DNA from: Nitriliruptorales bacterium
Lineage (GTDB): Bacteria; Actinomycetota; Nitriliruptoria; Nitriliruptorales; Nitriliruptoraceae
Direction of reading: 5' to 3'
DNA: 12,519 bases
NCBI GenBank assembly: GCA_030835875.1
Contig: JAURQY010000048.1
Location: 1 to 12,519, forward strand
In this document: positions 7,144 to 12,519 of the stretch, piece by piece
Layout of the letters: the number at the start of each line of letters is the position of its first letter
Numbering within the stretch: the stretch's first letter is position 1
The notes under the pieces: generated by a model
Told to the model about the DNA's origin: nothing
Database searches by the model: none
The model's input: the letters and a program-made list of their open reading frames with translations, nothing else
Position numbers and translations under genes: made by a program

Positions 7144-7890
7144 ATGCCGATCCTCCACTGGCTCGCGCGCGTCCTGCGGCTGCCCTCCCCCTCGCTGCGC
7201 CCGTTCGCGAACGACGTCTCGGTGCTGCGTGCCCGCTGGCGCGACCGCCGCGAGGCGAACCATGTCGCGGTCGCGGCGCGTGGCCCATGGTGGCGCCGCA
7301 CACCCGGGATCGCGCTCGTCATCGCGGTGCTCCTCGCGACCGTCGGCACCCTCGTCCTGCTCGCGCCGCCCGCCACGGCGACCGCGGCCATCACGATGGT
7401 GCAGATCGCACTGCTCCGCATCACCGACGTCATGTTCGGCGTGTTCCGAACGACCTTCATCGTCCGCGGGCGGACCCTCGCCGCCTCGATGGCCGCGTTC
7501 GGCGAGTCGGCGACGTGGATCTCGGCCGCGGGGATCGTGCTCGCCGATCTCACCGTCGCGCGCGGCCTGGCGTTCGCGACGGGCGTCGCGATCGGTACCG
7601 CGCTCGGTGTGGTGATCGTGCGCAACATGCGGCTCGGGCTCGTCACGGTCCGCGTGTTCGCGCCGCTCGAGCGCGGCCATGAGATCGCGGAGCGCGTGCG
7701 TGCGGCCGGACAGGGTGCGACGCTCTTCCCCGGCGAGGGCCGCGACGGGCCGGTCGCGATGATCCTCTCCGTCATGCGGCGTCGCGAGGCTGACGACATC
7801 TGCCGCCCGTTCGTCGACGACCCGCAGCTCTACGTCTCCATGGACGCTGGGATGGGTCCCGCCTCACGCGGCCGCGCGGGCGAGGTGTGA
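7144..7890 (+). CDS. UPF0316 (DUF5698/DUF2179) membrane protein
   Basis: A 248-residue membrane protein. After a basic cytoplasmic N-terminal stretch of about 54 residues come hydrophobic segments at about 56-74, 78-92, 112-133 and 141-160. The conserved core RITDVMFGVFRTTFIVRGR (92-110), followed by AAFGESATWI and a glycine-rich helix, is the UPF0316 signature. The C-terminal part (about 175-235), with GATLFPGEGRDG and ILSVMRRRE, matches the small DUF2179 cytoplasmic domain. Usual UPF0316 proteins are about 170-190 residues; this one is longer through its N-terminal extension and first helix. Biochemical role is unknown in the family. It is divergent from the baeRF gene, and its TGA overlaps the next gene's GTG, so expression is probably coupled to the flavoprotein downstream. 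Confidence 0.85.
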   Translation: MPILHWLARVLRLPSPSLRPFANDVSVLRARWRDRREANHVAVAARGPWWRRTPGIALVIAVLLATVGTLVLLAPPATATAAITMVQIALLRITDVMFGVFRTTFIVRGRTLAASMAAFGESATWISAAGIVLADLTVARGLAFATGVAIGTALGVVIVRNMRLGLVTVRVFAPLERGHEIAERVRAAGQGATLFPGEGRDGPVAMILSVMRRREADDICRPFVDDPQLYVSMDAGMGPASRGRAGEV

Positions 7891-8828
7891 GCCGCGACGT
7901 CCTCGTCGTCGGGGCCGGCATGGCCGGCCTGACCGTCGCCGCCGCACGCGTCGCCGCCGGTGACCGCGTCACCGTCATCGACAAGGGACGGCGCCACGGC
8001 GGACGGATGGCGACCCGCCGCGTCGACGGAGTGGCCTACGACACGGGGGTCGCCTCGTTTGCGGTGCGGGGGGCGTCGCTCCGCGCTGAGCTGGCGGGAT
8101 GGATAGCGACCGGCGACGCAGGCCCGGTGGATGGACAAGCGGACCACTTCCGGGGTGTCCCGTCGATGCGGGCACTGCCGACGGCCATCGCCCAGGCGTC
8201 GGGCGCTGCTGTCCGCCTCGCGACGACGGTCACAGGACTCCGCGTGCGTGACGGTCGCTGGGAGGCGACGGTCGAGGAGGGGCGCGAGCAGCCTGCACGC
8301 GCGACGATCGGCGCCGATGCGCTCGTCATCACCGCGCCCGCCCCGCAGTCCGCAGCACTGCTGCGCTCCGCCGACATGGGCGGCACCCCGCTCGCCGCAC
8401 CATCGACGCTCGCGATGCTGGATGCCGTGACGTACGCGCCGTGCCTCGCCGTGCTCGTTCGGCCCGCCGAGGACTCCTCGGCCCTCCCGCACACGGTCCT
8501 CCCGCACACGATCCTCGTCGACGCCGGAGCGAGCGCCGCACACTTCGACGGCGACCGCGCCGCCGCTGCCGCAGCGGTCGCGGCCGAAGCGTCCGAGCGA
8601 CTCGGCGTGGCGCTCGTGGTCGTCCACGTCCACGGCTGGCGCTACGCGCAGGTGACCTCGGGCATCGACGCGCCGGCGCTCCGCGACGACAGCGCGGGCG
8701 CTCCACTCGTGCTCGCAGGCGACCTCTTCCAGGTGCACCATGACGTGGGCGACGGCCAACGCCTCGAAGGCGTCGAGTGTGCGTTCCTGTCGGGTCGTGC
8801 CGGCGCAGCGCTGCTCGGCGCCGGATGA
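7887..8828 (+). CDS. Renalase-like NAD(P)/FAD-dependent oxidoreductase
   Basis: A 313-residue flavoprotein. The start VSRDVLVVGAGMAGLTVAAA has the FAD Rossmann motif GAGMAG (9-14). DKGRRHGGRMATRR (32-45) and the following YDTGVASFAVR match the renalase group (COG3380). The C-terminal half has the group's GWRYA (Trp251-Ala254), LVLAGDLF and ECAFLSGRAGAALL. Bacterial renalases oxidise mis-reduced dihydropyridine isomers of NAD(P)H, a repair reaction; many relatives are uncharacterised, so this is a family inference. The GTG start overlaps the upstream stop (GTGA), implying translational coupling to the UPF0316 membrane protein. A 15-base near-perfect tandem repeat at 8484-8513 encodes LPHTV-LPHTI. 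A strong terminator follows at 8867. Confidence 0.9.
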   Translation: MSRDVLVVGAGMAGLTVAAARVAAGDRVTVIDKGRRHGGRMATRRVDGVAYDTGVASFAVRGASLRAELAGWIATGDAGPVDGQADHFRGVPSMRALPTAIAQASGAAVRLATTVTGLRVRDGRWEATVEEGREQPARATIGADALVITAPAPQSAALLRSADMGGTPLAAPSTLAMLDAVTYAPCLAVLVRPAEDSSALPHTVLPHTILVDAGASAAHFDGDRAAAAAAVAAEASERLGVALVVVHVHGWRYAQVTSGIDAPALRDDSAGAPLVLAGDLFQVHHDVGDGQRLEGVECAFLSGRAGAALLGAG

Positions 8829-8866
8829 CGCGGACGGGGCGCAGACAGCGCCCGCGGGACGGCGAA

Positions 8867-8893
8867 GGCCCCTGACCGCTTCGGTCAGGGGCC
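8867..8893. terminator. Strong hairpin terminator, probably bidirectional
   Basis: An 11-base-pair perfect stem (8867-8877 with 8883-8893), extendable by one pair inside the loop, lies 38 bases after the stop of the renalase-like gene. It also lies downstream of the tmRNA on the other strand, so it could stop both convergent transcripts. The flanks carry only short T-containing runs (CTTCC on plus, TTCGCC on minus), as is common for terminators in GC-rich actinobacteria. Confidence 0.75.
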
Positions 8894-8987
8894 CTTCCGT
8901 GTCGCGCACCGTGTACCGCAGCGGCACGCCGCGGGGCGGCGCGTTGCAGGCGTCGATGCTGCGCAGTTCGCGTGGACGAGCACCGTC

Positions 8988-9007
8988 CGTGGCCCTTCGT
9001 GGCCACG
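8988..9007. other. Stem-loop between terminator and tmRNA
   Basis: CGTGGCC (8988-8994) pairs perfectly with GGCCACG (9001-9007) around a 6-base loop. It lies downstream of the tmRNA gene on the minus strand. It may help 3' processing or termination. No gene is seen in 8829-9065 otherwise. Confidence 0.3.
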
Positions 9008-9025
9008 TGCGGCGTCGTCCGACCC

Positions 9026-9050
9026 GACGGTCCCGCTTGGTGGGGCCGTC
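9026..9050 (-). terminator. Candidate tmRNA terminator stem-loop
   Basis: A 9-base-pair stem (9026-9034 with 9042-9050, one G-T pair) with a 7-base loop sits 15 bases beyond the encoded CCA end of the tmRNA. There is no U-tract, so it could equally be a processing structure. Confidence 0.45.
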
Positions 9051-9065
9051 GAGCGCGGTCTGGGA

Positions 9066-9428
9066 TGGTGGAGCTGCCGGGAGTCGAACCCGGGTCCCGC
9101 GGCCCCGACGATGAAGGCGCTACGTGCGTAGGTCCCGGATGATCTCGGACGCGGTGCTCCGGGGCCAGGCAGCCCCCGCGTCCACACCATGCTGCGATGT
9201 CCCCTCAGGCGACATGGTCAGCGCCTCTCGGGTGGATCCCCGTGATGTCGATCGGTCCCCCCTACGGGGCGTCGGAGGGCGATCGTCGCTGCGTATCAGG
9301 CAGCGAGGGCCAGGTCAGTGTCCTTGGCGATTATTGGTTCCCACGTGGGATTAACGAGGCACGCGTGAGCATCCTCGGCACGCTCCCGCACCGGCGGCAA
9401 CGACCACGGTCGAGACCGTGTCAGCCCC
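9066..9428 (-). ncRNA. ssrA: tmRNA (transfer-messenger RNA)
   Basis: A 363-nucleotide one-piece tmRNA. The 5' end GGGGCTG (reverse strand from 9428) pairs with the 3' CAGCTCC to form the acceptor stem (one G-U pair), and the CCA end is encoded (9066-9068). The T arm CCGGG-TTCGACT-CCCGG is complete. The 5' segment carries GGTCTCGAC, a variant of the usual GGTTTCGAC. Further in, GTGCCGAGG and GCCTCGTTAA match the conserved pseudoknot 1 region, then TAATC immediately precedes the resume codon. With SmpB it enters stalled ribosomes as a mimic of tRNA-Ala, supplies a stop-terminated reading frame and tags the unfinished protein for proteolysis. It lies 101 bases after smpB on the same strand, a common arrangement. 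Confidence 0.97.
9296..9328 (-). other. tmRNA tag-peptide reading frame (AKDTDLALAA, stop TGA)
   Basis: Within the tmRNA, GCC follows the TAATC element and opens a frame of ten codons reading AKDTDLALAA then TGA. The ALAA end is the typical protease-recognition terminus of tmRNA tags. The true tagged product carries one extra alanine from the charged tmRNA. Confidence 0.93.
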
Positions 9429-9444
9429 CTGGGCGAAGCATCGA

Positions 9445-9464
9445 CGCTGTGCGGTTCTCAAGGT
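9445..9464 (-). promoter_or_regulatory. rRNA-leader-like element upstream of ssrA
   Basis: On the reverse strand ACCTTGAGAACCGCACAGCG lies 17 bases before the mature tmRNA 5' end. It closely resembles the TTGAGAACTGCACAGTG-type leader/spacer element that I recall upstream of actinobacterial rRNA genes (boxA/processing region). It may direct antitermination or RNase processing of the tmRNA precursor. TTGAGA could also be read as a -35, but no matching -10 was found. Confidence 0.4.
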
Positions 9465-9503
9465 GCGCGTCCGGCCCTGCGACCGGGACCCCATCAAGGT
9501 ACC

Positions 9504-9523
9504 GGCCGCCGACGACAGCGGCC
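9504..9523 (-). terminator. Weak stem-loop after smpB
   Basis: GGCCGC (9504-9509) pairs with GCGGCC (9518-9523) around an 8-base loop, 6 bases past the smpB stop. The stem is short and no T-run follows, so read-through into ssrA is quite possible. Confidence 0.3.
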
Positions 9524-9529
9524 CGTCCG

Positions 9530-10072
9530 TCAGCCGTTCCGGCGGTCCTTGAGCACCCGGGCCATCTCCCGCTCCGCGTCACGCTTGGCGAGGCTGCGCC
9601 GCTTGTCCGCGACGTTCTTCCCCCGCCCGACGGCGAACTCGAGCTTCGCGAGCCCGTCCTTGAAGTAGATGCGGGTCGGGACGAGCGTCACGCCCTGAGC
9701 GCCGACCTCGTGCGCGAGCTTCTCGAGCTCGCGGCGGTGGAGCAGCAGCTTGCGCGGACGGATCGGCTCGTGGTTGAAGCGGTTGCCGAACGCGTACTCG
9801 GGGATGTGGCACTGCATCAGCCAGGCCTCGCCGAGGTGCCCCGGGCGGGAGGGCTCGACCTTCACCCACGCCTCGGCGAGTGACCCCTTGCCGTCGCGCA
9901 GCGACTTAACCTCGGTCCCGGACAGCACCAGGCCCGCCTCGAGACGGTCCTCGAGGTGGTAGTCGAAGGAGGCGCGGCGGTTCTGGACGACCGTGTGGGT
10001 CCCCGACCCCCGGCCTCCGGCTGCTCCGCCACCCTTCCCGGCCTTCGCGGCCTTCGCGGGCTTGGTGGGCAT
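9530..10072 (-). CDS. smpB: SsrA-binding protein SmpB
   Basis: A 180-residue protein that binds tmRNA and the decoding centre during trans-translation. Conserved segments are in order: VVQNRRASFDYHLEDRLEAG, LSGTEVKSLRDGKGSLAEA, then HIPEYAFGN, RPRKLLLHRRELEKL and VPTRIYFKDGLAKLEFAVGRGKN. It closes with the basic tail DKRRSLAKRDAEREMARVLK that enters the mRNA channel. The family is usually about 155-160 residues; the extra length is an N-terminal Ala/Lys/Gly-rich extension of about 20 residues. The ATG lies 16 bases after the stop of the M23 peptidase gene. No clear Shine-Dalgarno site precedes it, so coupling to upstream translation is possible. Its partner RNA gene ssrA is next downstream. 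Confidence 0.98.
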   Translation of the reverse strand: MPTKPAKAAKAGKGGGAAGGRGSGTHTVVQNRRASFDYHLEDRLEAGLVLSGTEVKSLRDGKGSLAEAWVKVEPSRPGHLGEAWLMQCHIPEYAFGNRFNHEPIRPRKLLLHRRELEKLAHEVGAQGVTLVPTRIYFKDGLAKLEFAVGRGKNVADKRRSLAKRDAEREMARVLKDRRNG

Positions 10073-10088
10073 CAGCGGAGCGTAGGGC

Positions 10089-11336
10089 TCAGCAGGAGAT
10101 GTAGCCGCAGGGGTTCTGGGGCACGCCGTTGATGCGCACCTCGAAGTGGAGGTGCGGACCCGTCGCGGTCCCGGTCATACCGACCGAGCCGAGCCGCCCG
10201 CCCTGCGCGATGTACTGGTCCTGCTGGACGGAGAACGCCGACATGTGCGCGTACAGCGTCGCGATGCCGCCGCCGTGGTAGACGATGACGGTGTAGCCGT
10301 AGCCGGACATCCAGCCGACGAACGACACGGTCCCACCGCGCGACGCGACGATCGGTGCCCCGGTGAGCGCCGCGAGGTCGACGCCGGCGTGCAGTCGCGC
10401 GGTGCGGTAGATCGGGTGGATGCGGTTCCCGAACGGTGAGGAGAGCCAGCCGTTCGTGGGCTTGACCCAGCCGGAGCCGGTGTCGCCCACACCGTTGCCG
10501 GCGCGCTCACGTGCCTCCGCCTCGCGGAGCTGCCGTTCGATGACGGCCTGGGAGGCCTCGAGCGCCTTGAGGTGCTCCTCGAGCGCGTCGGCGTCCTCCT
10601 GGAGCTCGCGCAGGGAGCGTGCGAGGCTCGATCGGGTGCGCTCGACCTCGGCGGTGCGGGCACGCTGCTGGTCGAGCTTCGTGCTGATCTCGGCCTCGAT
10701 GCGGGTCGCCTCGTCGCGGGCGTGGTCGGCCTCGACGCGCATCGCGACGGCCTCGGCACGCTGCTCGGAGAGGTCGGCGAGGAGGCCGGCCATCTCGTCG
10801 ACCATGCTGCGGTCGTTCTCGACGACCGCGCTCACGTAGGTGGTCGAGACGACGAGGTCGCTGATGTCGCGCATCGAGCTGAAGACCTCGGTGAGCGAGA
10901 GCTGTCCGTACTTGAACGCGGCGACGACGCGCGTCTCGAACTGTGCGCGCCGCTCCTCGAGGGCGACCTCGGCGGCAGCGACGTCGCGGTCGGCCTGCTC
11001 AGCGAGGGCTCGCGTCTCCTCGGCGCGCGCACGCGCGAGCTCGAGCTCGGCCTGGGCGCGCTCGAGCTCGTCGTCGATGCGACCGAGCTCCGCGACGGCT
11101 GCATCATGCTCACGGCGTGCGACGTTGAAGCGGTCGCGCGCGCTCGCCTCACGCGTGCGGATCTCGCGCAGCTCGCGGGCGGCGGCGGCACGCTCGGCCG
11201 CGGTCTGCTCGAGCTGGCGCTGGAGCTCCGAGACCTGGGCAGCAGCGGGTGACTGGTTCGGTCCGACCGCGACCACGCCACCGAGGACGAGGCCGAGGAC
11301 CGTCGCGACGGTCACAGGGAGGCGACGCAGACGCAC
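10089..11336 (-). CDS. Secreted coiled-coil M23 peptidase (EnvC/PcsB-like murein hydrolase)
   Basis: About 415 residues. A GTG start at 11336 is preferred over one at 11342 because GGAGG (11343-11347) would abut the latter but sits 6 bases from the former. The N-terminus VRLRRLPVTVATVLGLVLGG is a signal peptide with likely cleavage near SPAAAQ. Residues about 35-275 form long Glu/Ala/Arg-rich coiled coils, including YGQLSLTEVFSSMRDISDLV, typical of EnvC/PcsB-type proteins. The C-terminal LytM/M23 domain (about 296-410) starts WLSSPFGNRIHP and keeps zinc/catalytic residues His316 and Asp320 (HAGVD), His364 (YAHM) and His395/His397 (HLHF). It should cleave peptidoglycan cross-bridges or activate amidases outside the cell. 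Placed directly after ftsX, it is probably the effector of FtsEX. It ends in a free cysteine (GYISC). Confidence 0.93.
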   Translation of the reverse strand: MRLRRLPVTVATVLGLVLGGVVAVGPNQSPAAAQVSELQRQLEQTAAERAAAARELREIRTREASARDRFNVARREHDAAVAELGRIDDELERAQAELELARARAEETRALAEQADRDVAAAEVALEERRAQFETRVVAAFKYGQLSLTEVFSSMRDISDLVVSTTYVSAVVENDRSMVDEMAGLLADLSEQRAEAVAMRVEADHARDEATRIEAEISTKLDQQRARTAEVERTRSSLARSLRELQEDADALEEHLKALEASQAVIERQLREAEARERAGNGVGDTGSGWVKPTNGWLSSPFGNRIHPIYRTARLHAGVDLAALTGAPIVASRGGTVSFVGWMSGYGYTVIVYHGGGIATLYAHMSAFSVQQDQYIAQGGRLGSVGMTGTATGPHLHFEVRINGVPQNPCGYISC

Positions 11337-11460
11337 GTACACCCTCCTCCCCTGCCGGCGCTCCGTGGGGGCGCGCGATGTCCGTTCCGGGTCGGAAGGG
11401 TAGGTCCGAAGGGTCTGGCGGCGGCTGAGGCGGCCTGTCCGAACGGGCGCGCTGGCCGGC
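11337..11460. other. Intergenic gap between ftsX and the M23 gene
   Basis: A 124-base gap. It holds the purine-rich ribosome site of the M23 gene (11343-11352, GGGGAGGAGG on the reverse strand) and a TACCCT hexamer (11397-11402, reverse) that could be a weak -10. No convincing -35 or hairpin was seen, so the M23 gene may be co-transcribed with ftsEX. Confidence 0.4.
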
Positions 11461-12351
11461 TCAGACCTGCAGGAACCGCCGAAGGGCCAGCGTCGAGGAG
11501 ACCGCCGCGATCCCGATGCCTGCGAGGGCCATGATCGGCCCGACAGCGATGACCTGCTCGATGCCGATGAACGGAAGGAGCTCGACCTCGCGCGCGAGGT
11601 CCCGGGTGACCCGTGGCACGGTGTAGTAGAGGATCCCCCAGGAGGCCGCAGTCCCGAGCGCGCCGGCGATGATGCCCTCGACGACGAACGGGAGCCGCAC
11701 GTACCAGTTCGCCGCCCCGACGAGCTTCATGATGGCCGTCTGCTCCCGGCGTGCGAACGCGGCGACGCGGATGGTGTTCGCGATGAGCACCCCTGCGGCG
11801 AGGAGCTGCACGAGCGCGACCGCGAGCGCACCGTTGCGCACGAGGGTGGTGAAGCGGAGGAACTGGTTAAGCACGTCGCGCTGGTCGACGATCTCCTCGA
11901 CGCCCGGGTACGCGGCGAACTGGTCACGGATCACGCCGAAGAGCTGCGGGTTCTCGAGCTTGACGCGGAACGACGCCGGGAGCGTCGCGACGTCGATCGC
12001 CTCGATCAGCGTCGGCTGGTCGGCGAAGAGGCGCGTGAACCGGTCGTAGGCCTCGCGCTTCGACTCGTAGAAGACCTCGGCGACGACCGGGTTCGCGAGG
12101 AGGTCCTCCTCGAGCTGCTGCCGCTGCTGCGTCGTGATCGCCGGGCACGTGCGATCGTCGCAGAGGAAGATGGAGACCTCGACGCGGCCGGTCCAGTCGT
12201 CGGTCGCGAGCTCGACCTGCTCGCTGAGCAGCAGCGACGCGCCGAGCAGCGTGAGCGAGACGGTCACGGACAGCACGACGGCGAACGACATCATCAGGTT
12301 GCGACGCAGTCCCGTGAGGGCCTCGACGAAGACGTAGCGCCAGCGGGCCAT
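11461..12351 (-). CDS. ftsX: Cell division ABC transporter-like membrane subunit FtsX
   Basis: A 296-residue membrane protein. The N-terminal helix (about 22-43, after RRNLMMSF) is followed by an extracytoplasmic domain (about 44-170), then three helices (about 172-193, 221-245, 265-287). The loop RVAAFARREQTAIMKLVGAANWYVRLPF (195-222) is the FtsX coupling segment that contacts FtsE. With FtsE it forms a type VII ABC mechanotransmitter that regulates extracellular peptidoglycan hydrolases at the division site. Length is normal for actinobacterial FtsX. The extracellular domain has a close cysteine pair (Cys64, Cys69) that could form a disulfide. The start lies 4 bases after the ftsE stop, with GGAG upstream inside ftsE. 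The M23 peptidase gene follows 124 bases downstream. Confidence 0.97.
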   Translation of the reverse strand: MARWRYVFVEALTGLRRNLMMSFAVVLSVTVSLTLLGASLLLSEQVELATDDWTGRVEVSIFLCDDRTCPAITTQQRQQLEEDLLANPVVAEVFYESKREAYDRFTRLFADQPTLIEAIDVATLPASFRVKLENPQLFGVIRDQFAAYPGVEEIVDQRDVLNQFLRFTTLVRNGALAVALVQLLAAGVLIANTIRVAAFARREQTAIMKLVGAANWYVRLPFVVEGIIAGALGTAASWGILYYTVPRVTRDLAREVELLPFIGIEQVIAVGPIMALAGIGIAAVSSTLALRRFLQV

Positions 12352-12355
12352 CAGC

Positions 12356-12519
12356 TCATGCTCCGTAGCCGTAGACGCCGCGCACCTGATCGCGCACGAT
12401 GCGGCCGTCCTCGAGCTCGACGACGCGACGGCGCATCGAGTCGACGATCTGCTGGTCGTGGGTCGCCATGACGACGGTGGTCCCCGTCCGGTTGATGCGG
12501 TCGAGCAGCTTCATGATGC
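12356..12519 (-). CDS. ftsE: Cell division ATP-binding protein FtsE, C-terminal end only
   Basis: The last 54 codons of an ABC ATPase enter the window from the right edge. They read IMKLLDRINRTGTTVVMATHDQQIVD and then end in VYGYGA. The MATHD segment is the H-loop (switch histidine) and is followed by the usual RVVELEDGRIVRD strand-turn of FtsE. Walker A, signature and Walker B motifs lie outside the window. Identity is supported mainly by the 4-base gap to ftsX and the canonical gene order. FtsE hydrolyses ATP in the cytoplasm and drives FtsX. Confidence 0.95.
   Translation of the reverse strand, partial: IMKLLDRINRTGTTVVMATHDQQIVDSMRRRVVELEDGRIVRDQVRGVYGYGA

Noticed and set aside
7033..7680. 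Upstream extension of the baeRF gene
   Set aside because: It is antisense to the UPF0316 gene with charged low-complexity sequence; the ATG at 7032 has a strong ribosome site.
9066..9100. A possible tRNA from the T arm and CCA
   Set aside because: The acceptor partner lies 360 bases away and a tag frame lies between, so it is the tmRNA.
8885..9190. A 101-residue minus-strand frame
   Set aside because: It runs through the tmRNA 3' domain and terminator; no protein family resemblance.
10572..11252. A 226-residue plus-strand frame
   Set aside because: It is the antisense of the coiled-coil region of the M23 protein.

Overview
The window is very GC-rich DNA with almost all codons ending in G or C. 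It carries an ftsE-ftsX-M23 peptidase-smpB-ssrA cluster of the type found in actinobacteria. An actinobacterium is the best guess, perhaps a deep-branching class such as Nitriliruptoria or Acidimicrobiia; that placement is inference only. Thirteen protein genes (two cut by the window edges) and one tmRNA gene fill the window. Gaps are short, the longest being about 240 bases (8829-9065), and no insertion sequence, CRISPR array, integrase or tRNA was seen.

Left part (1-2722, minus strand): a tight three-gene operon read leftwards. It holds an ATP-grasp protein resembling the D-cycloserine ligase DcsG, a TIGR01777-type NAD-dependent epimerase, and a protoporphyrinogen-oxidase/amine-oxidase-like flavoprotein that runs off the left edge. 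The first two overlap by ATGA; the third starts 3 bases after its neighbour. Divergent from it (2846-5199, plus strand) lies a coupled pair: a four-helix membrane protein with a PAF-acetylhydrolase-like alpha/beta hydrolase domain, and an inositol monophosphatase family protein. A TetR-type regulator (5172-5783, minus) converges on this pair and overlaps its end.

Middle part (5953-8828): a gene of the bacterial archaeo-eukaryotic release factor group (baeRF, minus) is divergent from another GTGA-coupled plus-strand pair, a UPF0316/DUF2179 membrane protein and a renalase-like FAD oxidoreductase. A strong hairpin terminator follows that pair.

Right part (9066-12519, minus strand): the conserved housekeeping cluster, read leftwards as ftsE (3' end only), ftsX, a secreted coiled-coil M23 peptidase, smpB and ssrA. 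FtsEX and the M23 protein probably form a divisome-linked cell-wall hydrolase module (FtsEX transducing ATP hydrolysis to an EnvC/PcsB-like effector). SmpB and tmRNA form the trans-translation ribosome rescue system; the encoded tag reads AKDTDLALAA. No clear new defence or mobile system was recognised. The most interesting accessory items are the DcsG-like operon, the baeRF gene, the membrane PAF-AH/IMPase pair, and an rRNA-leader-like motif in front of ssrA.
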